Below, piece by piece: positions 58,403 through 60,603 of a stretch of DNA of 60,603 nucleotides. The stretch spans positions 1-60,603 of the forward strand of contig JAEZCN010000006.1 in the NCBI GenBank assembly GCA_023433515.1. Reading direction: 5' to 3'. This stretch comes from Pseudomonadota bacterium. Its GTDB lineage: Bacteria > Pseudomonadota > Gammaproteobacteria > Steroidobacterales > Steroidobacteraceae. The first letter of the stretch is position 1, and each line of letters opens with the position of its first letter. The notes beneath the pieces were generated by a model, which was given only the letters and a program-made list of their open reading frames with translations, had not been told where the DNA came from and searched no databases. The translations under genes and the position numbers were made by a program.

Positions 58403-59050
58403 ATGGTGAGATTCGGCGCATTCGAGTTCGATGCGGACACGCGGCGGCTGCGACGCGACGGCGCGGATATCCATCTGAGCCCGAAGGCTTTCAGTCTGCT
58501 GGGGTTGTTGCTGGAGGCTGCGCCGCGGGTCGTTGCCAAGCGCGAATTGCACGAGAAGCTCTGGCCGGGTGGCGCGGTGGCGGACGCGACGCTGGTGGCG
58601 CTGGTCAAGCAGTTACGCGCGGCGCTGGAGGACGAAGATCGCGGGGCACCTCTGATCCGTACCGTGCACCGCGTGGGATATGCGGTCGAAGCGCCGCTCA
58701 CCCGTCGCGAGCGGGCCTCGCCGGGTGTGCTCGCATGCTGGCTCGTGGCCGGGCAGCGGCGTCTGCCGCTGATTTCTGGAGAAAACATCGTGGGTCGCGA
58801 TGCGGCCGTGCAGGTTCGTCTGGACGATCCCGCGGTATCGCGGTGGCACGCGCGTATCGTGGTGAGCAGTTCGGGCGCCTTGCTGGAAGATCTCGGCAGC
58901 AAGAATGGAACGTTCTCGGATGGCCAGAGGATCGCGGCGACGCCGGTGCGGCTGCGCGACGGCAGCCAGGTCGCCTTCGGCACCTTGCTGACTATCTACC
59001 GCGAGTCAGGGAGCGGGATGCCGACGCAGACGCATTGTGGGCCGGAGTGA
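58403..59050 (+). CDS. Transcription regulator: OmpR-type winged helix fused to an FHA domain
   Basis: 215 residues. The winged helix (Trans_reg_C) spans about 3-98 (LSPKAFSLLGLLLEAAPRVV; ELHEKLWPGG; TVHRVGYAVEAP). The FHA domain spans about 126-195 with all phosphothreonine-binding residues: GR (131-132), S-x-x-H in VSRWHARI (146-149) and NG in DLGSKNGTFSDG (168-169). The architecture recalls mycobacterial EmbR without its middle domain; EmbR is controlled by a Ser/Thr kinase. The kinase gene at 54271 is the obvious partner. The promoter side is divergent from the haloperoxidase-like gene. Confidence 0.92.
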   Translation: MVRFGAFEFDADTRRLRRDGADIHLSPKAFSLLGLLLEAAPRVVAKRELHEKLWPGGAVADATLVALVKQLRAALEDEDRGAPLIRTVHRVGYAVEAPLTRRERASPGVLACWLVAGQRRLPLISGENIVGRDAAVQVRLDDPAVSRWHARIVVSSSGALLEDLGSKNGTFSDGQRIAATPVRLRDGSQVAFGTLLTIYRESGSGMPTQTHCGPE

Positions 59051-59125
59051 GGGCTGCCCGTTCGCGAAGGTGAGCTTCACGGCGTTCTTGCAAGTCTCGA
59101 GCGTGCAGATGATCCCGTCGCGCGT
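59051..59125 (-). pseudogene. DUF1801 gene fragment
   Basis: Read on the minus strand this is RDGIICTLETCKNAVKLTFA then NGQPS, about 25 residues matching the middle of the DUF1801 protein at 52597. There is no start or stop and both ends run into other fragments. Confidence 0.75.
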
Positions 59126-59127
59126 TC

Positions 59128-59226
59128 TCAATGCGGGCCGGGCTCGCGCAATCCGCTTCAGTACGCTCGAGAAGTTGTGCGAAGTGCTGGAGTGTCAGCC
59201 GGGAGATCTGCTGGCGTACGAGAGCT
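59128..59226 (+). pseudogene. Xre-type (HTH_26) regulator gene fragment, C-terminal part
   Basis: The plus strand reads NAGRARAIRFSTLEKLCEVL, then ECQPGDLLAYE, the second half of the small Cro/CI-like regulators of the HTH_26 type (LxxLCxxLxCQPGDLL). The recognition helix and N-terminus are missing. Confidence 0.75.
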
Positions 59227-59236
59227 TGGGGGCTGG

Positions 59237-59346
59237 CCGTCTGCGATCTTCCCTTTGGACCAGCGGGTCCTGCCGTTCGCGTGATACCTGATCGTGAAGC
59301 CGCGGATGACTTCTGATCGCTTCTCCGGAGCCGTCTTCTTCGCCAT
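59237..59346 (-). pseudogene. N-terminal fragment of a small YwqK/MORN-like protein
   Basis: From ATG at 59346 the minus strand reads MAKKTAPEKRSEVIRGFTIR, then YHANGRTRWSKGKIADGQP, the start of short MORN-repeat-like (YwqK-type antitoxin) proteins. After about 38 residues the frame passes into the antisense of the Xre fragment and stops at 59158, so the protein is truncated. Identification is from memory of such short proteins and is moderate. Confidence 0.5.
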
Positions 59347-59382
59347 GGATTCCCGATCTGGAAAAGCGAGGTCGCGGGGTAG

Positions 59383-60603
<1,221 letters not shown>

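Overview
The window looks like a chromosomal segment of a GC-rich Gram-negative bacterium. The best guess is a gammaproteobacterium of the Steroidobacter/Xanthomonadales neighbourhood: it has glyQS of gammaproteobacterial layout, an aryl-polyene cluster with a chorismatase of XanB2 type, several TonB receptors, and very tight operons with ATGA/GTGA/TGATG junctions. The taxon is inference, not demonstrated. The last 1.2 kb (alphaproteobacterial-looking gyrB) does not fit this picture and may be a transferred gene or a contig join.

Layout. 1-332: start of glnA (leftward) with a sigma-54/NtrC control region. 333-1464: ParS/RES toxin-antitoxin pair. 1541-5313: glyQ, glyS and a PlsC-type acyltransferase, then a small membrane protein and a broken PIN toxin gene. 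5934-22383: a complete aryl-polyene (xanthomonadin-like) locus in two divergent operons. The leftward operon holds methyltransferase, ACP, membrane protein, AMP ligase, hotdog protein, LpxL-like acyltransferase, ketosynthase, chain-length factor and a second hotdog protein. The rightward operon holds chorismatase, PlsC, ACP, dehydratase, GT2, thioesterase, LolA-like carrier, MMPL exporter, lipoprotein, dehydratase, FabG and ketosynthase. 22396-32653: a small exported protein, a TonB receptor, a bufferin operon (BufA1/MNIO/DUF2063) with an ECF-like promoter, then an ECF sigma/FecR/TonB-receptor cassette.

32685-34905: a phospholipid-type trio (CDP-alcohol transferase, PlsC-like, CdsA-like). 34962-37082: exported TraB/GumN protein and nucleoside hydrolase. 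37105-42087: TonB receptor, YfiR (DUF4154) and a large hybrid histidine kinase with abutting or overlapping ends, apparently one signalling system. 42158-46341: DUF481 outer-membrane protein, secreted amidase and TPR protein. 46430-51998: flavin/oxidoreductase region (amine oxidase, SDR with a twin-arginine-like leader, ferritin-like protein, GMC oxidoreductase and an unrecognised small partner). 52098-54191: two DUF1801 proteins and a serine hydrolase lipoprotein. 54271-59050: a Ser/Thr kinase with a beta-propeller sensor, a vanadium-haloperoxidase-like lipoprotein, and a winged-helix/FHA regulator that probably reads the kinase's phosphothreonine output. 59051-59346: three fragments of unrelated small genes in about 300 bases. 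59383-60603: the 3' part of gyrB.

No rRNA, tRNA, CRISPR array, complete insertion sequence or prophage was seen. The candidates most worth following are the TonB-YfiR-kinase module, the kinase/FHA-regulator pair, the GMC/ferritin-like operon, the bufferin operon with its promoter, the build of the aryl-polyene cluster, the debris/gyrB junction, and an over-represented 8-base word (CTATCTAC).
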